A stretch of 64,000 nt of DNA from Synechococcus sp. 8F6. Lineage in GTDB: Bacteria; Cyanobacteriota; Cyanobacteriia; PCC-6307; Cyanobiaceae. The position numbers and the translations under genes were made by a program. The stretch is from the NCBI RefSeq assembly GCF_002252665.1, contig NZ_NQKZ01000001.1:124001-188000 (forward strand), read 5' to 3'. The notes beneath the pieces are model-generated. The model was not told where the DNA came from and did not search any database. It was given only the letters and a program-made list of their open reading frames with translations. Positions 9,351-18,419 of this stretch are shown here, piece after piece (the stretch's first letter is position 1; the number at the start of each line of letters is the position of its first letter).

Positions 9351-11147
9351 TCAGCGGCTGGTCAGACAGTAGGGACATTCAAGCCATTCATCCTGCAGTC
9401 CTGCACCGCAGCAGTTGCAGGTGAGCGTGCTGAGCGAGCGAGACCGACGTTCTGATTCGAGCCCGGAGTCGGTCAACAGCATGCGCTCAACTTCCGTCAA
9501 CGTTGTGAGACCTTCTCGGACGAGTTGGAGTCCATAGCCTAAAAGGGTTTTCATGCCGCCTTCCAGGGCCATCCGGCGGATCACATCTGTGGTTTCCCGT
9601 TTGGCCACAGCCGCAGCGAGCGTGTCGTTCATTCGTAGAACTTCGTAGACACCGACGCGCCCCTTGTAACCAGACCCGTTGCAGGTTGGGCAGCACCCCT
9701 CCTGGCTGTTCTGCTGGGTGTTTGCCCGAAAGAAGTTCACATTCGTTTCGTGGCTGCTCAAGAGGCCAAAACGGCCGAGATCTTCATGGCTGGGCTTGTA
9801 AGGTATGCGGCAATCGGGGCACACGCGTCGTACCAGCCGCTGGGAGACGATGCCCAGCAGCGAGGCGCTCACCATGAAGGGCTCCACGCCCATTTCGTCC
9901 AGTCTGGCGATAGCACTGGCCGTGTCGTTGCAGTGCAGAGTGGTCATCACCAGGTGGCCGGTGAGTGCGGCTTCAATCGCGGTTTTTGCTGTCTCTAAGT
10001 CGCGCGTTTCTCCTACCAAGAGTACGTCCGGGTCTTGACGCATGAAGGCACGTAGGGCTGTGCTGAAGTCGAGGCCCTTTTCGCGGTTGACCTGGGTTTG
10101 GGTGATGCCGTGGAGGGTGTATTCGATCGGGTCTTCAACGGTGGAGATGTTGATGCCGGGGTCGTTGCGTTCCGACAGCAAGGCGTAGAGCGTGGTCGAT
10201 TTGCCCGAGCCGGTTGGACCCGTGACCAAAAGCATCCCGTAGGGCTTGGAACCCAAGTCCCGCACGATTTTTCGGGCTTCTGAGTCGGTGATGAGCGTAT
10301 CCAGGCCCAGTTGGGTGGCGCCGCTGTCGAGCAGCCGCATGCAGATCTTTTCGCCGTTGCGGCTGGGCAACGTGCTCACCCGGAAATCCATTTTGCGGCC
10401 CCGAAACAGGCGTCGGACCCGGCCGTCTTGGGGCAAGCGCCGTTCGGCGATGTCCAAGTCAGCCATGATCTTGATTCTTGAGGTCACGGCCGGCGTCAGG
10501 CTCTTCGGCAGATCGTCAAACTGCTTCTGCAGCACCCCGTCAAGGCGAAAGCGGATCTCCAGGGAGTTTTCCTGGGGTTCCACATGTATGTCACTGGCTC
10601 CCGAAGTCAGCGCCTCGATCAGAATCCGGTCCACCAAGCTGATGATGGGGGAGGCGTTCGCGCTCGCTGTCGCGGTGTCGTTGATTTCGAGGTTTTCGAT
10701 AGCGGCGGTCTCCTGGAGATCGCCGTCCGATGCACCGGGGATGTCCAGATCCTGGGTGAGGGATCGGGGGGTGCTGGAGGTCGAGGTGGGCTTGGGTTGG
10801 GGGGGTCTGGCGTGGAGAACTGCGGTCAGGTTGCTGGCCAAGGCCAGCTGGAGATCGGCGCCAAACCCCGCCCGTTGCAGTTCCTCGCGCAGCTCCTGGC
10901 GCTGCTGGGGGGTCCAGTGGCTGGGAACAGCCACGACCAGCCGGCCATCGGACTCGTGGAGGGGTAGGGCGCCCAGCTCGCGCCAGCGATCGGTGCACAG
11001 TCCCTTGCCGCTCAGAAGCAGGTCTTGGCCGACAGCTTGCAGCTGGATGTCCTCCAGCACTGGTTCGCCCATCAGCAGTTCCACCTCCAGGCGTTGCTGC
11101 TCCTCGCTGGCGGCTTCAGGAACAGGACGCGAGGGTGTGAGAGTCAT
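9351..11147 (-). CDS. pilB: Type IV pilus extension ATPase PilB with an extra C-terminal zinc-ribbon-like tail
   Basis: A 598-aa GspE/PilB ATPase for pilus extension. An MshEN-like N-terminal region (1-110) and a variable linker precede the core: SDIHVEPQE, Walker A GPTGSGKSTTLYALL, STVEDPIEYTL, Walker B DPDVLLVGETRD, and the His box MTTLHCNDTASAIARL. The internal zinc knuckle CPDC...CPTCNGSGYKGR is present. After the usual end of the family (GLTTLTEVERMLL) there are about 40 further residues ending TCNCCGAGLQDEWLECPYC, four extra cysteines that look like a small zinc ribbon. It is first in the pil operon and divergent from grpE, with 79 bp between starts. Confidence 0.95.
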   Translation of the reverse strand: MTLTPSRPVPEAASEEQQRLEVELLMGEPVLEDIQLQAVGQDLLLSGKGLCTDRWRELGALPLHESDGRLVVAVPSHWTPQQRQELREELQRAGFGADLQLALASNLTAVLHARPPQPKPTSTSSTPRSLTQDLDIPGASDGDLQETAAIENLEINDTATASANASPIISLVDRILIEALTSGASDIHVEPQENSLEIRFRLDGVLQKQFDDLPKSLTPAVTSRIKIMADLDIAERRLPQDGRVRRLFRGRKMDFRVSTLPSRNGEKICMRLLDSGATQLGLDTLITDSEARKIVRDLGSKPYGMLLVTGPTGSGKSTTLYALLSERNDPGINISTVEDPIEYTLHGITQTQVNREKGLDFSTALRAFMRQDPDVLLVGETRDLETAKTAIEAALTGHLVMTTLHCNDTASAIARLDEMGVEPFMVSASLLGIVSQRLVRRVCPDCRIPYKPSHEDLGRFGLLSSHETNVNFFRANTQQNSQEGCCPTCNGSGYKGRVGVYEVLRMNDTLAAAVAKRETTDVIRRMALEGGMKTLLGYGLQLVREGLTTLTEVERMLLTDSGLESERRSRSLSTLTCNCCGAGLQDEWLECPYCLTSR

Positions 11148-11226
11148 GGCGTCAGGAGGTGCGGGCTTCCGCCGCTTGTGGGAGGTGGGCCCTGAGCTTC
11201 AACATGTCTAGAAACAAAGTCTGACC

Positions 11227-11928
11227 ATGTCAGCCATGAGCGGGGACACCTCGATGAGCGGTGATAGCAATCCGGGAGCCGAGGTCTCCCATCCCGGCGA
11301 ATCCATCGAGACCCCGCCCAGCCCGGGGAGTGCCTCAGAACAGGCCGTGGACGCCGATCAGACTGATGGAGCTGAGGCCACTGGTTTGGACCGGGCCGCC
11401 CAGCTCGAGGTCCAGCTGGCAACACTGAAGACCGAGCACGAGGCCCTCAATGGCCAGTACATGCGGCTGGCGGCCGACTTTGACAACTTCCGCAAGCGTC
11501 AGAGCCGTGACAGCGAGGACCTGCGCCTGCAGATCACCTGTTCAACGCTCGGCGAAATCCTGCCGGTGGTCGACAACTTCGATCGAGCCCGTCAGCAGCT
11601 CAACCCCCAGCATGAGGAGGCCCAAAGCCTGCACCGCAGCTACCAGGGCCTCTACAAGCAGTTGGTGGATGTGTTCAAGCTGCTCGGCGTCTCGCCGATG
11701 CGGGTGGAGGGTGAGCCCTTCGACCCCAGCCTGCACGAAGCGGTGCTGCGCGAACCGAGCGACGCCCACCCGGAAGATGTGGTGATCGAGGAGTTGCAGC
11801 GTGGTTACCACCTCAATGGCCGGGTGCTGCGGCATGCCCTGGTCAAGGTGTCGATGGGCCCTGGTCCGGCCGATGCTGGTGCAGCGACCGTTTCGGAGAG
11901 CGGCCCGGTTGAGGAGCAAGGCGGCTGA
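11227..11928 (+). CDS. grpE: Nucleotide exchange factor GrpE
   Basis: The co-chaperone that releases ADP from DnaK. The 233-aa product has an unconserved, acidic N-terminal tail (1-55), a coiled coil ([33 protein letters not shown]) and a C-terminal beta domain with [45 protein letters not shown], the GrpE signature. Its stop overlaps the dnaJ start by one base (TGATG), giving translational coupling. dnaK itself is not in the window. No CIRCE-like inverted repeat was seen in the 79-bp gap upstream. Confidence 0.95.
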   Translation: MSAMSGDTSMSGDSNPGAEVSHPGESIETPPSPGSASEQAVDADQTDGAEATGLDRAAQLEVQLATLKTEHEALNGQYMRLAADFDNFRKRQSRDSEDLRLQITCSTLGEILPVVDNFDRARQQLNPQHEEAQSLHRSYQGLYKQLVDVFKLLGVSPMRVEGEPFDPSLHEAVLREPSDAHPEDVVIEELQRGYHLNGRVLRHALVKVSMGPGPADAGAATVSESGPVEEQGG

Positions 11929-13049
11929 TGGCCGACTACTACGACCTGCTGGGCATCGCCCGCGATGCTGATCCCGACACCCTCAAGCGGGCTTACCGGC
12001 GTCTGGCGCGTCAGTACCACCCGGATGTCAACAAGGATCCGGGCGCTGAGGACAAATTCAAGGAGATCGGCCGGGCCTATGAGGTGCTGAGCGATCCCCA
12101 GACCCGCGCTCGCTACGACCAGTTTGGTGAGGCGGGCCTGGGCGGCGGCGGTGGCATGCCCGACATGGGCGACATGGGCGGCTTCGCCGATCTGTTTGAA
12201 ACTTTCTTCAGCGGTTTTGGCGGTGCCTCCCCCGGTGCGTCGGGCCCCCGGCGCCGAGGGCCCCGGCAGGGCGACGACCTGCGCCTCGATCTCAGCATCA
12301 GCTTCCAGGAGGCCGTGTTCGGCATCGAGAAGGAGGTGCAGATCCGCCATCTCGAAACCTGCACCACCTGCCAGGGCTCCGGTGCGAAGGCGGGCAGCGG
12401 TCCCACCAGCTGCGGCACCTGCGGTGGCGCCGGTCAGGTGCGGCGCGCCACCCGCACTCCCTTCGGCAGCTTCACCCAGGTGGCGGCCTGTCCCACCTGT
12501 GAAGGCTCAGGTCAGGTGATCGCCGACCCCTGCAGCGCCTGCGGCGGCCAGGGGCTCCAGCAGGTGCGCAAGAAGCTGCGGATCAACATCCCCGCCGGCG
12601 TCGATTCGGGCACACGGCTGCGGGTCGCCAATGAAGGCAACGCCGGCCAGCGGGGTGGCCCGGCCGGCGATCTGTATGTGTTCCTGAGTGTGCAGTCGGC
12701 CTCCGGCTTGCGCCGCGATGGCATCCACATCCACTCCGAGGTGACCCTCAATTACCTCCAGGCCATCCTGGGCGACACCATTGAGGTGACCACGGTCGAT
12801 GGCCAGGAGCAGCTGGAGATTCCAGCCGGCACCCAGCCTGGTGCCGTGCTCACCCTGCAGGGCAAGGGGGTGCCCAAGCTCGGCAATCCCGTGGCCCGCG
12901 GCAACCATCTGGTGAGCATCAAAGTGCAGTTGCCCACCAAGCTCAACAGCGAGGAACGGGAGTTGCTGGAGCAGCTGGCCGGCCACCACACCAGCAAAGG
13001 GCAGAAACACCCCCACAAGAGTGGCCTGTTTGGAGGTTTGTTCGGTTGA
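11928..13049 (+). CDS. dnaJ: Chaperone DnaJ
   Basis: Hsp40 co-chaperone that stimulates the DnaK ATPase. The 373-aa protein is a full type I DnaJ: J domain with HPD at about residues 31-33 (ADYYDLLGI...YHPDVNKD), a Gly/Met-rich linker (65-110), four CxxCxGxG-type zinc repeats starting [13 protein letters not shown], and a C-terminal substrate-binding region ([23 protein letters not shown]). The start is fixed by the one-base overlap with grpE. The stop is contained in a TTGA overlap with the next gene, so three proteins are made in tight coupling. Confidence 0.95.
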   Translation: MADYYDLLGIARDADPDTLKRAYRRLARQYHPDVNKDPGAEDKFKEIGRAYEVLSDPQTRARYDQFGEAGLGGGGGMPDMGDMGGFADLFETFFSGFGGASPGASGPRRRGPRQGDDLRLDLSISFQEAVFGIEKEVQIRHLETCTTCQGSGAKAGSGPTSCGTCGGAGQVRRATRTPFGSFTQVAACPTCEGSGQVIADPCSACGGQGLQQVRKKLRINIPAGVDSGTRLRVANEGNAGQRGGPAGDLYVFLSVQSASGLRRDGIHIHSEVTLNYLQAILGDTIEVTTVDGQEQLEIPAGTQPGAVLTLQGKGVPKLGNPVARGNHLVSIKVQLPTKLNSEERELLEQLAGHHTSKGQKHPHKSGLFGGLFG

Positions 13050-13306
13050 CGCTGGGGTGCGCTGATGACGAACCGGCCGCCCAGCTCGACTTGCGGGGCA
13101 CCCCCTGCCCGCTCAACTTCATCCGCACCAAGCTCGCCCTGGAGCAGGTTGCCCCTGGCAGCTGTCTCCAGGTGGATCTCGATGCTGGCGAGCCCCAGCA
13201 GCTGGTGACCCAGGGCTTGGAGAGTGCCGGCCACGGGGTCGACTGCCAGCCCCATCCTGACCAGGACGGGGCGGTGCGGCTGCGGATCCGGCGCCATGGG
13301 GGCTGA
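13046..13306 (+). CDS. TusA/SirA-like sulfur-carrier family protein
   Basis: A small 86-aa protein with [35 protein letters not shown]. The TPCP-type motif near residue 19 provides the persulfide-forming cysteine in TusA relatives, and the overall two-layer fold and length match the family. In E. coli TusA passes sulfur to tRNA thiolation; the role of cyanobacterial homologues beside dnaJ is not established. Start is TTG 13046, whose last two bases begin the dnaJ TGA stop. The 3' end overlaps rsgA by 11 bp. It is therefore embedded in the grpE-dnaJ-rsgA unit and probably only translated by coupling. Confidence 0.8.
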   Translation: MTLGCADDEPAAQLDLRGTPCPLNFIRTKLALEQVAPGSCLQVDLDAGEPQQLVTQGLESAGHGVDCQPHPDQDGAVRLRIRRHGG

Positions 13307-14414
13307 ACCCGGGCACAGCGAACCCGGGCTGGTGGTGGCCCTGCTGGCCAATTACTGCTGGGTCGAGCTGGAGCGGGCGGGCCCGAGTGGCGTGAGCCGG
13401 TTGCTGTGCACCCGCCGCACCCGGCTGGGCAAGAGTGGCCAGACCATCGCCGTGGGCGATCGGGTTCGGGTTGACGGCATCGATTGGTCGGCAGGCCGTG
13501 CGGCCGTGGCGGCCCTGGATCCCCGCAACGGCCTGTTGGAGCGGCCCGCGGTGGCCAATGTGGCGCGGGTGGTGGTGGTGGTCGCCTTGGCTGAGCCCGC
13601 GCTCGACCCCCTGCAACTCACCCGCTTCCTGCTCACCGCCGAGGCCACGGGCCGGCCGGTGTTGTTGGTGTTTTCCAAGGCCGATCTGGTGCCCCCAGAC
13701 GTGGCCGACGACTGGTGCGGGCGGGCCAGCGCCTGGGGGTACGAGGCCCTGGCGGTGTCCACCCGCACCGGCCAGGGCCTGGAGCGGCTGCAGCAGCGTC
13801 TGGCCCAGCCGGGCATTGCCGTGCTCTGTGGCCCCTCCGGGGTGGGCAAAAGCAGCGTGCTCAACGGGCTTTGCCCGGAGCTGGGTCTGCGGGTGGCGGC
13901 GGTATCGGGGCGGCTGCAGCGGGGGCGGCATACCACCCGCCATGTGGAGCTCTTCCCCCTGGCGCCCGGGGCCCTGTTGGCCGATACGCCCGGCTTCAAC
14001 CGTCCGCGCTTACCCGCTGATCCCGCCGCCCTGGGGGCCTTGTTCCCAGAGATCCGGCAGCGGCTCGGTTCCGCGTCCTGTCGGTTCAGCAATTGCCTGC
14101 ACCAGGGTGATCCGGGCTGTGCCGTGGGCTGCGACTGGGAGCGGTACGGGCTGTATGGCCAATGCCTCGCCGATCTGCTGCTGGAGGGCGAGCGGGCCGG
14201 CCGCAGCCAGGGCCGGTCCGCGGAGCCCGGTCTGCGTCGCCGCAGTCAGGGGTTGGAGCCGCGCTTGGCTCCAGGCTTGCGTCAGTCTTCCCGGCGGCGT
14301 CAGCGCCAACAACTGCTCGACGGGGAACCAGACCAGGAATCAGACGGGCAATCGGGTGCCGAAGACGGGCAAGACCCCAGCAGCGAGCTCAGCTCCCCAG
14401 ACCCGGCAAATTGA
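13296..14414 (+). CDS. rsgA: Ribosome biogenesis GTPase RsgA (YjeQ)
   Basis: A circularly permuted GTPase that checks maturation of the 30S subunit. The 372-aa product has an N-terminal OB-fold ([27 protein letters not shown]), then G4 VFSKADLV, G5-like VSTRTGQG, G1 [14 protein letters not shown] near residue 180, G2 [10 protein letters not shown] and G3 DTPGF. The zinc knuckle follows with [16 protein letters not shown]. About 80 unconserved Arg/Gln/Ser-rich residues end the protein, longer than usual. ATG 13296 begins just before the OB-fold and overlaps the TusA-like gene by 11 bp. The 3' end overlaps the convergent ebfC by 26 bp. Confidence 0.93.
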   Translation: MGAEPGHSEPGLVVALLANYCWVELERAGPSGVSRLLCTRRTRLGKSGQTIAVGDRVRVDGIDWSAGRAAVAALDPRNGLLERPAVANVARVVVVVALAEPALDPLQLTRFLLTAEATGRPVLLVFSKADLVPPDVADDWCGRASAWGYEALAVSTRTGQGLERLQQRLAQPGIAVLCGPSGVGKSSVLNGLCPELGLRVAAVSGRLQRGRHTTRHVELFPLAPGALLADTPGFNRPRLPADPAALGALFPEIRQRLGSASCRFSNCLHQGDPGCAVGCDWERYGLYGQCLADLLLEGERAGRSQGRSAEPGLRRRSQGLEPRLAPGLRQSSRRRQRQQLLDGEPDQESDGQSGAEDGQDPSSELSSPDPAN

Positions 14415-14730
14415 GATTGAGACCGCCGGTGAGCTCTTCCATTCGGCCTTTCATGGTGCCGGTGGAGAGCTCATAGGCCGCCTTCAGGGCTTCGAGCACA
14501 GCGGCCTCGCTGGCTGCGGCCCCTTCGGCCACCAGCTCCGGCGCCAGCTGCACCCGCAGGGGCTGCTGGTTGCCGGAGAGCCAGACGCTGGCTCGGCCAT
14601 CGCTGCTGCGGCCTTCCAGTTCCATGCCATCGAGCTCCTCCTGGAGCTTCTGGGCGTTCTGCTGGAGTTCCTGGGCCTTCTTGAAGGCCTCGGTGAGCTG
14701 ACCGAAGTTGGGGAGTCCGAAGCCAGCCAT
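14389..14730 (-). CDS. ebfC: YbaB/EbfC nucleoid-associated protein
   Basis: A 113-aa dimeric DNA-binding protein of the YbaB/EbfC family. It starts [42 protein letters not shown], giving a helical arm, then a central beta-sheet region and a C-terminal helix with [20 protein letters not shown]; length and order match the family. In many bacteria the gene sits beside dnaX or recR; here it lies 35 bp upstream of neither but before murB's stop on the same strand. Its final 26 bp overlap the tail of rsgA on the other strand. Confidence 0.9.
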   Translation of the reverse strand: MAGFGLPNFGQLTEAFKKAQELQQNAQKLQEELDGMELEGRSSDGRASVWLSGNQQPLRVQLAPELVAEGAAASEAAVLEALKAAYELSTGTMKGRMEELTGGLNLNLPGLGS

Positions 14731-14765
14731 GCCAAGGGAGGTGTTTGTTGCAGGCTAAGGGTCGG

Positions 14766-15677
14766 CTAGGGGGCTGGCTGGAAGCCCAGCCGTTTCACTT
14801 CCGGGTGAAGGGCGATGCCGTGGCTGGCCATCACCCGATGTTGCACCTCCAGGATCAGGGCATCGATGTCGGCGGCGGTGGCCTGGCCCGTGTTGACGAT
14901 GAAATTGGCATGGATCGGCGACACCTGGGCCTCACCGATTTGCAGCCCCTTGAGCCCCAGCTCCTCGATCAGGCGCCCGGCTTTGTGCGGTTCTGGGTTG
15001 CGAAACACACTGCCGCAACTGGGTTGCTGGTAGGGCTGGGTGCTGGTGCGGCTGTGCAGGTTGGCGCTGGTGCGCGCCGTGATCGCCACGGGATCGTGGC
15101 CGGGCTCCAGCTGGAAGCAGGCCGACAGCACGATCCAGGATTCGGCCTGGAGGCGGCTGTGGCGGTAGGCGAACGCCAGCTCGTCGGCCGGCAGTTCGAA
15201 GGGCGTTTCGGGTTGGGCGGGATCCAGTACGCGTACCGTCCGCAGCCAGTCGGCGGTGCAGCCACCCTGGGCTCCCGCATTCATCACCACAGCCCCCCCC
15301 ACGGTGCCGGGGATGCCCACGGCCCACTCCAGCCCGCTGAGCCCCAGGCGGGCTGCCTTGCGCGCCAGGCTGGGAATCGGCTCGCCGGCCTCCGCCTCCA
15401 CCAGGCCGCTGCTGGCCTCAAGCCGGCTGCCTTGCAGGCGGCGGTTGCAGAGGGTGAGGCCCGGCAGCCCGGCATCGGCGATCAGCAGGTTGGAGCCGGC
15501 GCCGATGCAACGCAGGGGCAGGCCCTGGATCTGGGCCCAGGTCGCCAGAGCGATCAGCTCGTCCTGGGTGCCAGGTTCGGCGAACCACTCGGCCGGGCCC
15601 CCCACTTTCCAGGTGGTGAAGGCGTGCAGCGCCACGGCCTGGCGCAGCGCGGGAGGGCAGCTGGAGGCCGCAACCAT
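14766..15677 (-). CDS. murB: UDP-N-acetylenolpyruvoylglucosamine reductase
   Basis: FAD enzyme that reduces UDP-GlcNAc-enolpyruvate to UDP-MurNAc in peptidoglycan synthesis. The 303-aa product contains the FAD-binding [31 protein letters not shown], and [19 protein letters not shown], then SYRHSR-like AYRHSRLQ and [24 protein letters not shown] with the catalytic serine. Length fits type II MurB. ATG 15677 is only 4 bp after the murC stop, which matches the usual murC-murB operon; the frame is open further upstream only inside murC. Confidence 0.95.
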   Translation of the reverse strand: MVAASSCPPALRQAVALHAFTTWKVGGPAEWFAEPGTQDELIALATWAQIQGLPLRCIGAGSNLLIADAGLPGLTLCNRRLQGSRLEASSGLVEAEAGEPIPSLARKAARLGLSGLEWAVGIPGTVGGAVVMNAGAQGGCTADWLRTVRVLDPAQPETPFELPADELAFAYRHSRLQAESWIVLSACFQLEPGHDPVAITARTSANLHSRTSTQPYQQPSCGSVFRNPEPHKAGRLIEELGLKGLQIGEAQVSPIHANFIVNTGQATAADIDALILEVQHRVMASHGIALHPEVKRLGFQPAP

Positions 15678-15681
15678 GGGG

Positions 15682-17148
15682 TCAGGCCGCCAGGGCGGTG
15701 TCCGCGTCGGCCGTGCTGCCATGAGCACCTGGTTGCCATTGGCCGAGGCGATCCCAGAGGCTGTTGACATCGCCTGCCCCCATCGCCAGCACCAGGTCGC
15801 CCTCGCGGCTGGCGCTGGCCAGCTGGGCTGCCAGTTCCTCGAGGCTGCCGGCCACTTGAACCGGCAGCTGCGGCGCCCGTTTGCGCACAGCGTCAGCCAC
15901 CGCCGCGCTGCTGATGCCCGGGATCGGGGCCTCACCGGCCGCGTAGAGGGGCGCGATCAGCACGGAATCGGCCTCGCTGAGGGCCGCGGCGAAGCCCTCC
16001 AGAAACTGGGCTGTGCGGCTGTAGCGATGGGGCTGAAACACCGCCACCACACGCCGAGGCGCCACGGGCAGGGAGCTGCATCCGCTCGTCACCATCAGGC
16101 GGGCCATGGCCAGGGTGGCCGCCACTTCGCTGGGATGGTGGGCATAGTCGTCGACCACCAGCCGGCCTTCCCAGAGCCCGCGGAAATCAAAGCGACGCCC
16201 GGGGGTTTTCAGGGCGGCGACGGCCTGGCGCAGCTCGGCAAACGACACCCCCTCCAGCCGGCAGGCGGCCATGGCGGCGACAGCATTGCTGAGGTTGTGG
16301 CGGCCGGGCAGGGGCAGCTCGAAGCAGCCCACCGCGACGCCGTCTTCGTAGAAGTCGGCCACGGTGCCGTCCCCACGCTCTTCGCGGGCAATCGCGGCAA
16401 ACGAGACCCCTTCAGACGTTTCGATCGACCACCAGTGCGCCGGTTTGAACCGTTCCCGCAGGATCGGACAGTCCCGGTTGGCCAGCAGTCGCTCGGTGTT
16501 GCCGGCAAACCGCTGCAGGGTATGGATCAGGGCCTCGAGGTCGGGGTAGTGGTCGGTGTGATCAAGCTCAACGTTGGTGAGCACGCCCAGGGAGGCGCGG
16601 AATTTCACCAGCGATCCATCTGATTCATCAGCTTCGGCCACCAGCAGGCGCCCTTGCCCATGGCGGCCATTGCTGCTGAAGGCGGGCACGATGCCACCGA
16701 TCACGGCGGTGGGGTCGTGGTGGGTGGCGGCCAACAGCGTGGCCACCAGAGAGCTGGTGGTGGTTTTGCCATGGCTGCCAGCCACGGCGATCGAAGCCTG
16801 GCTGTTGATCAGGGCGGCCAGCACATCGGAGCGATGGCAGATGGCCAGCCCCACGCGACGGGCTTCGACCAGCTCCGGATTGGTCTCCGGAACGGCGGAG
16901 CTGATCACCACCCGGGGAGCGACGGAGGTGCCGCTGCGGATTGCAGCCACGGTGGCGGCGCTCTGCTCGAGGAACACCCGCACGCCCAGCCGGCGCAGGC
17001 GGTCGAGCACGGCGTGATCGCGGGGATCCGAGCCGCTTACCGCATAGCCCCGTTCCGCCAGGATCCCAGCCAGGGCCGACATGCCGATGCCGCCAACCCC
17101 GATGAAATGAAGCGGCTGGTGGCGATCGAGCAGGGGTGCCAAGGGCAA
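15682..17148 (-). CDS. murC: UDP-N-acetylmuramate--L-alanine ligase
   Basis: ATP-dependent ligase adding L-Ala to UDP-MurNAc. The 488-aa product begins with [28 protein letters not shown] (UDP-binding), has the ATP loop [16 protein letters not shown] near residue 120, [23 protein letters not shown] and the C-terminal [13 protein letters not shown] and [15 protein letters not shown] 17148 gives the longest product; TTG 17142, two codons in, has a GGAG six bases upstream and may be the real start. No ATG or GTG is available before the conserved fold. Followed by murB in an operon. Confidence 0.95.
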   Translation of the reverse strand: MPLAPLLDRHQPLHFIGVGGIGMSALAGILAERGYAVSGSDPRDHAVLDRLRRLGVRVFLEQSAATVAAIRSGTSVAPRVVISSAVPETNPELVEARRVGLAICHRSDVLAALINSQASIAVAGSHGKTTTSSLVATLLAATHHDPTAVIGGIVPAFSSNGRHGQGRLLVAEADESDGSLVKFRASLGVLTNVELDHTDHYPDLEALIHTLQRFAGNTERLLANRDCPILRERFKPAHWWSIETSEGVSFAAIAREERGDGTVADFYEDGVAVGCFELPLPGRHNLSNAVAAMAACRLEGVSFAELRQAVAALKTPGRRFDFRGLWEGRLVVDDYAHHPSEVAATLAMARLMVTSGCSSLPVAPRRVVAVFQPHRYSRTAQFLEGFAAALSEADSVLIAPLYAAGEAPIPGISSAAVADAVRKRAPQLPVQVAGSLEELAAQLASASREGDLVLAMGAGDVNSLWDRLGQWQPGAHGSTADADTALAA

Positions 17149-17281
17149 CTCCGGTTCAGGGCTTCGGTGAGCACGAAACTAAGCCGACAACGGCCCGTAA
17201 ACCTTTACGAGATGCTGCGCGTCTGTGCATGGTCCGTCGTGAACGCCCCGTTTGCAAGAGGGGAGAGCGGATCAATTTCTG

Positions 17282-17287
17282 TATGAT
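17282..17287 (+). promoter_or_regulatory. Probable -10 element of the gap2 promoter
   Basis: TATGAT lies 47 bp before the gap2 ATG in a locally AT-rich part of the 185-bp murC-gap2 gap and matches the sigma-70 consensus at five of six positions. No convincing -35 is placed 16-18 bp upstream; the nearest TTG-rich hexamer (17252-17257) is too far. This is an inference from sequence only. Confidence 0.4.
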
Positions 17288-17333
17288 TTGCAGCCAAAAC
17301 CACCTTCGCTAGCGGCTTTTGCCGTTTTCGGCC

Positions 17334-18356
17334 ATGACTTTGCGCGTTGCGATCAATGGATTTGGCCGGATCGGTCGCAACTTCACGCGCTGCTGGCTGA
17401 GCCGTGGGGCCAATACCGGCATCGAACTAGTGGGCATCAATGGCTCCGGTGACACCAACACCAACGCCCACCTGCTCAAGTACGACTCGATGCTGGGCCC
17501 CCTGCGGGGCGTTGACGTCACCACGACCCAAGACACGATCGTTGTCAACGGCAAGACGATCAAAACCTTCTACGACCGCAACCCTGCCAACCTTCCTTGG
17601 AAGGAATGGGGCGTCGATCTGGTGATCGAGTCCACCGGCGTGTTCAACGACGATGTGGGAGCCAGCAAGCACTTTGAAGCTGGTGCCAAGAAGGTGATTC
17701 TCACGGCTCCCGGTAAGGGAGCCAAAGTCGGCACTTTTGTTGTCGGCGTCAACGCTGATCAATACCGCCACGAAGACTGGGACATCCTCAGCAATGCCAG
17801 CTGTACCACCAACTGCATGGCTCCCGTCATCAAGGTGCTGGACCAGGAGTTCGGCATCATCAAGGGCACGATGACCACCACCCACAGCTATACCGGCGAC
17901 CAACGCATTTTGGATGCGGCCCACCGCGACCTGCGCCGTGCCCGTGCCGCTGCGGTGAACATCGTGCCCACCAGCACCGGGGCCGCCCAGGCTGTGGCGT
18001 TGGTCTACCCGCCGATCAAGGGCAAGCTCAGCGGCATTGCCATGCGGGTGCCAACCCCCAACGTGTCGGTGGTCGACATGGTGCTCGATATCAGCCGCGA
18101 CACCACCAAGGATGAAGTGAACGCTGTGCTCAAGGCGGCATCGGAAACGTCCATGAAGGGCATCATCAAGTACTGCGATCTGCCCCTGGTGTCAAGCGAC
18201 CACGGTGGCACTGATGAATCCACGATCATCGATTCTCTTCTCACCCTGGTGATGGGCGGCAATATGGTCAAAGTCATCGCCTGGTATGACAACGAATGGG
18301 GTTACAGCCAGCGCGTTGTCGATCTCGCCGAAATCGTTGCCAAGAACTGGAAGTGA
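17334..18356 (+). CDS. gap2: Glyceraldehyde-3-phosphate dehydrogenase, Gap2 type
   Basis: The dual NADP/NAD enzyme used in the Calvin cycle and gluconeogenesis by cyanobacteria. The 340-aa product has [13 protein letters not shown] at the N-terminus, the catalytic SNASCTTNC with Cys near residue 154, HSYTGDQR and [21 protein letters not shown]. The order and the [18 protein letters not shown] spellings resemble Gap2/GapB rather than glycolytic Gap1. ATG 17334 is used; a TTG five codons upstream is unnecessary. A clear rho-independent terminator follows 23 bp after the stop, so the gene is probably monocistronic. Its codon use is more T/A-ending than its neighbours, perhaps linked to high expression. 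Confidence 0.95.
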   Translation: MTLRVAINGFGRIGRNFTRCWLSRGANTGIELVGINGSGDTNTNAHLLKYDSMLGPLRGVDVTTTQDTIVVNGKTIKTFYDRNPANLPWKEWGVDLVIESTGVFNDDVGASKHFEAGAKKVILTAPGKGAKVGTFVVGVNADQYRHEDWDILSNASCTTNCMAPVIKVLDQEFGIIKGTMTTTHSYTGDQRILDAAHRDLRRARAAAVNIVPTSTGAAQAVALVYPPIKGKLSGIAMRVPTPNVSVVDMVLDISRDTTKDEVNAVLKAASETSMKGIIKYCDLPLVSSDHGGTDESTIIDSLLTLVMGGNMVKVIAWYDNEWGYSQRVVDLAEIVAKNWK

Positions 18357-18379
18357 GTTGAGCCGATCAGCTCTGGTTC

Positions 18380-18405
18380 AAAGCCGCCCCACAGGGCGGC
18401 TTTTT
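18380..18405 (+). terminator. Rho-independent terminator after gap2
   Basis: A perfect 10-bp stem, AAAGCCGCCC / GGGCGGCTTT, with a CACA loop (18390-18393), ends in a run of five T (18401-18405). It starts 23 bp after the gap2 stop and ends 14 bp before the convergent cyclophilin gene's stop. Read from the other strand the leading AAA gives a short T run too, so it may work in both directions. Confidence 0.88.
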
Positions 18406-18419
18406 CATGCCCGTTCGTT

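Noticed and set aside
17149-17333. Possible riboswitch or small RNA in the murC-gap2 gap
   Set aside because: Apart from a -10-like hexamer I found no stable paired structure or known conserved core.
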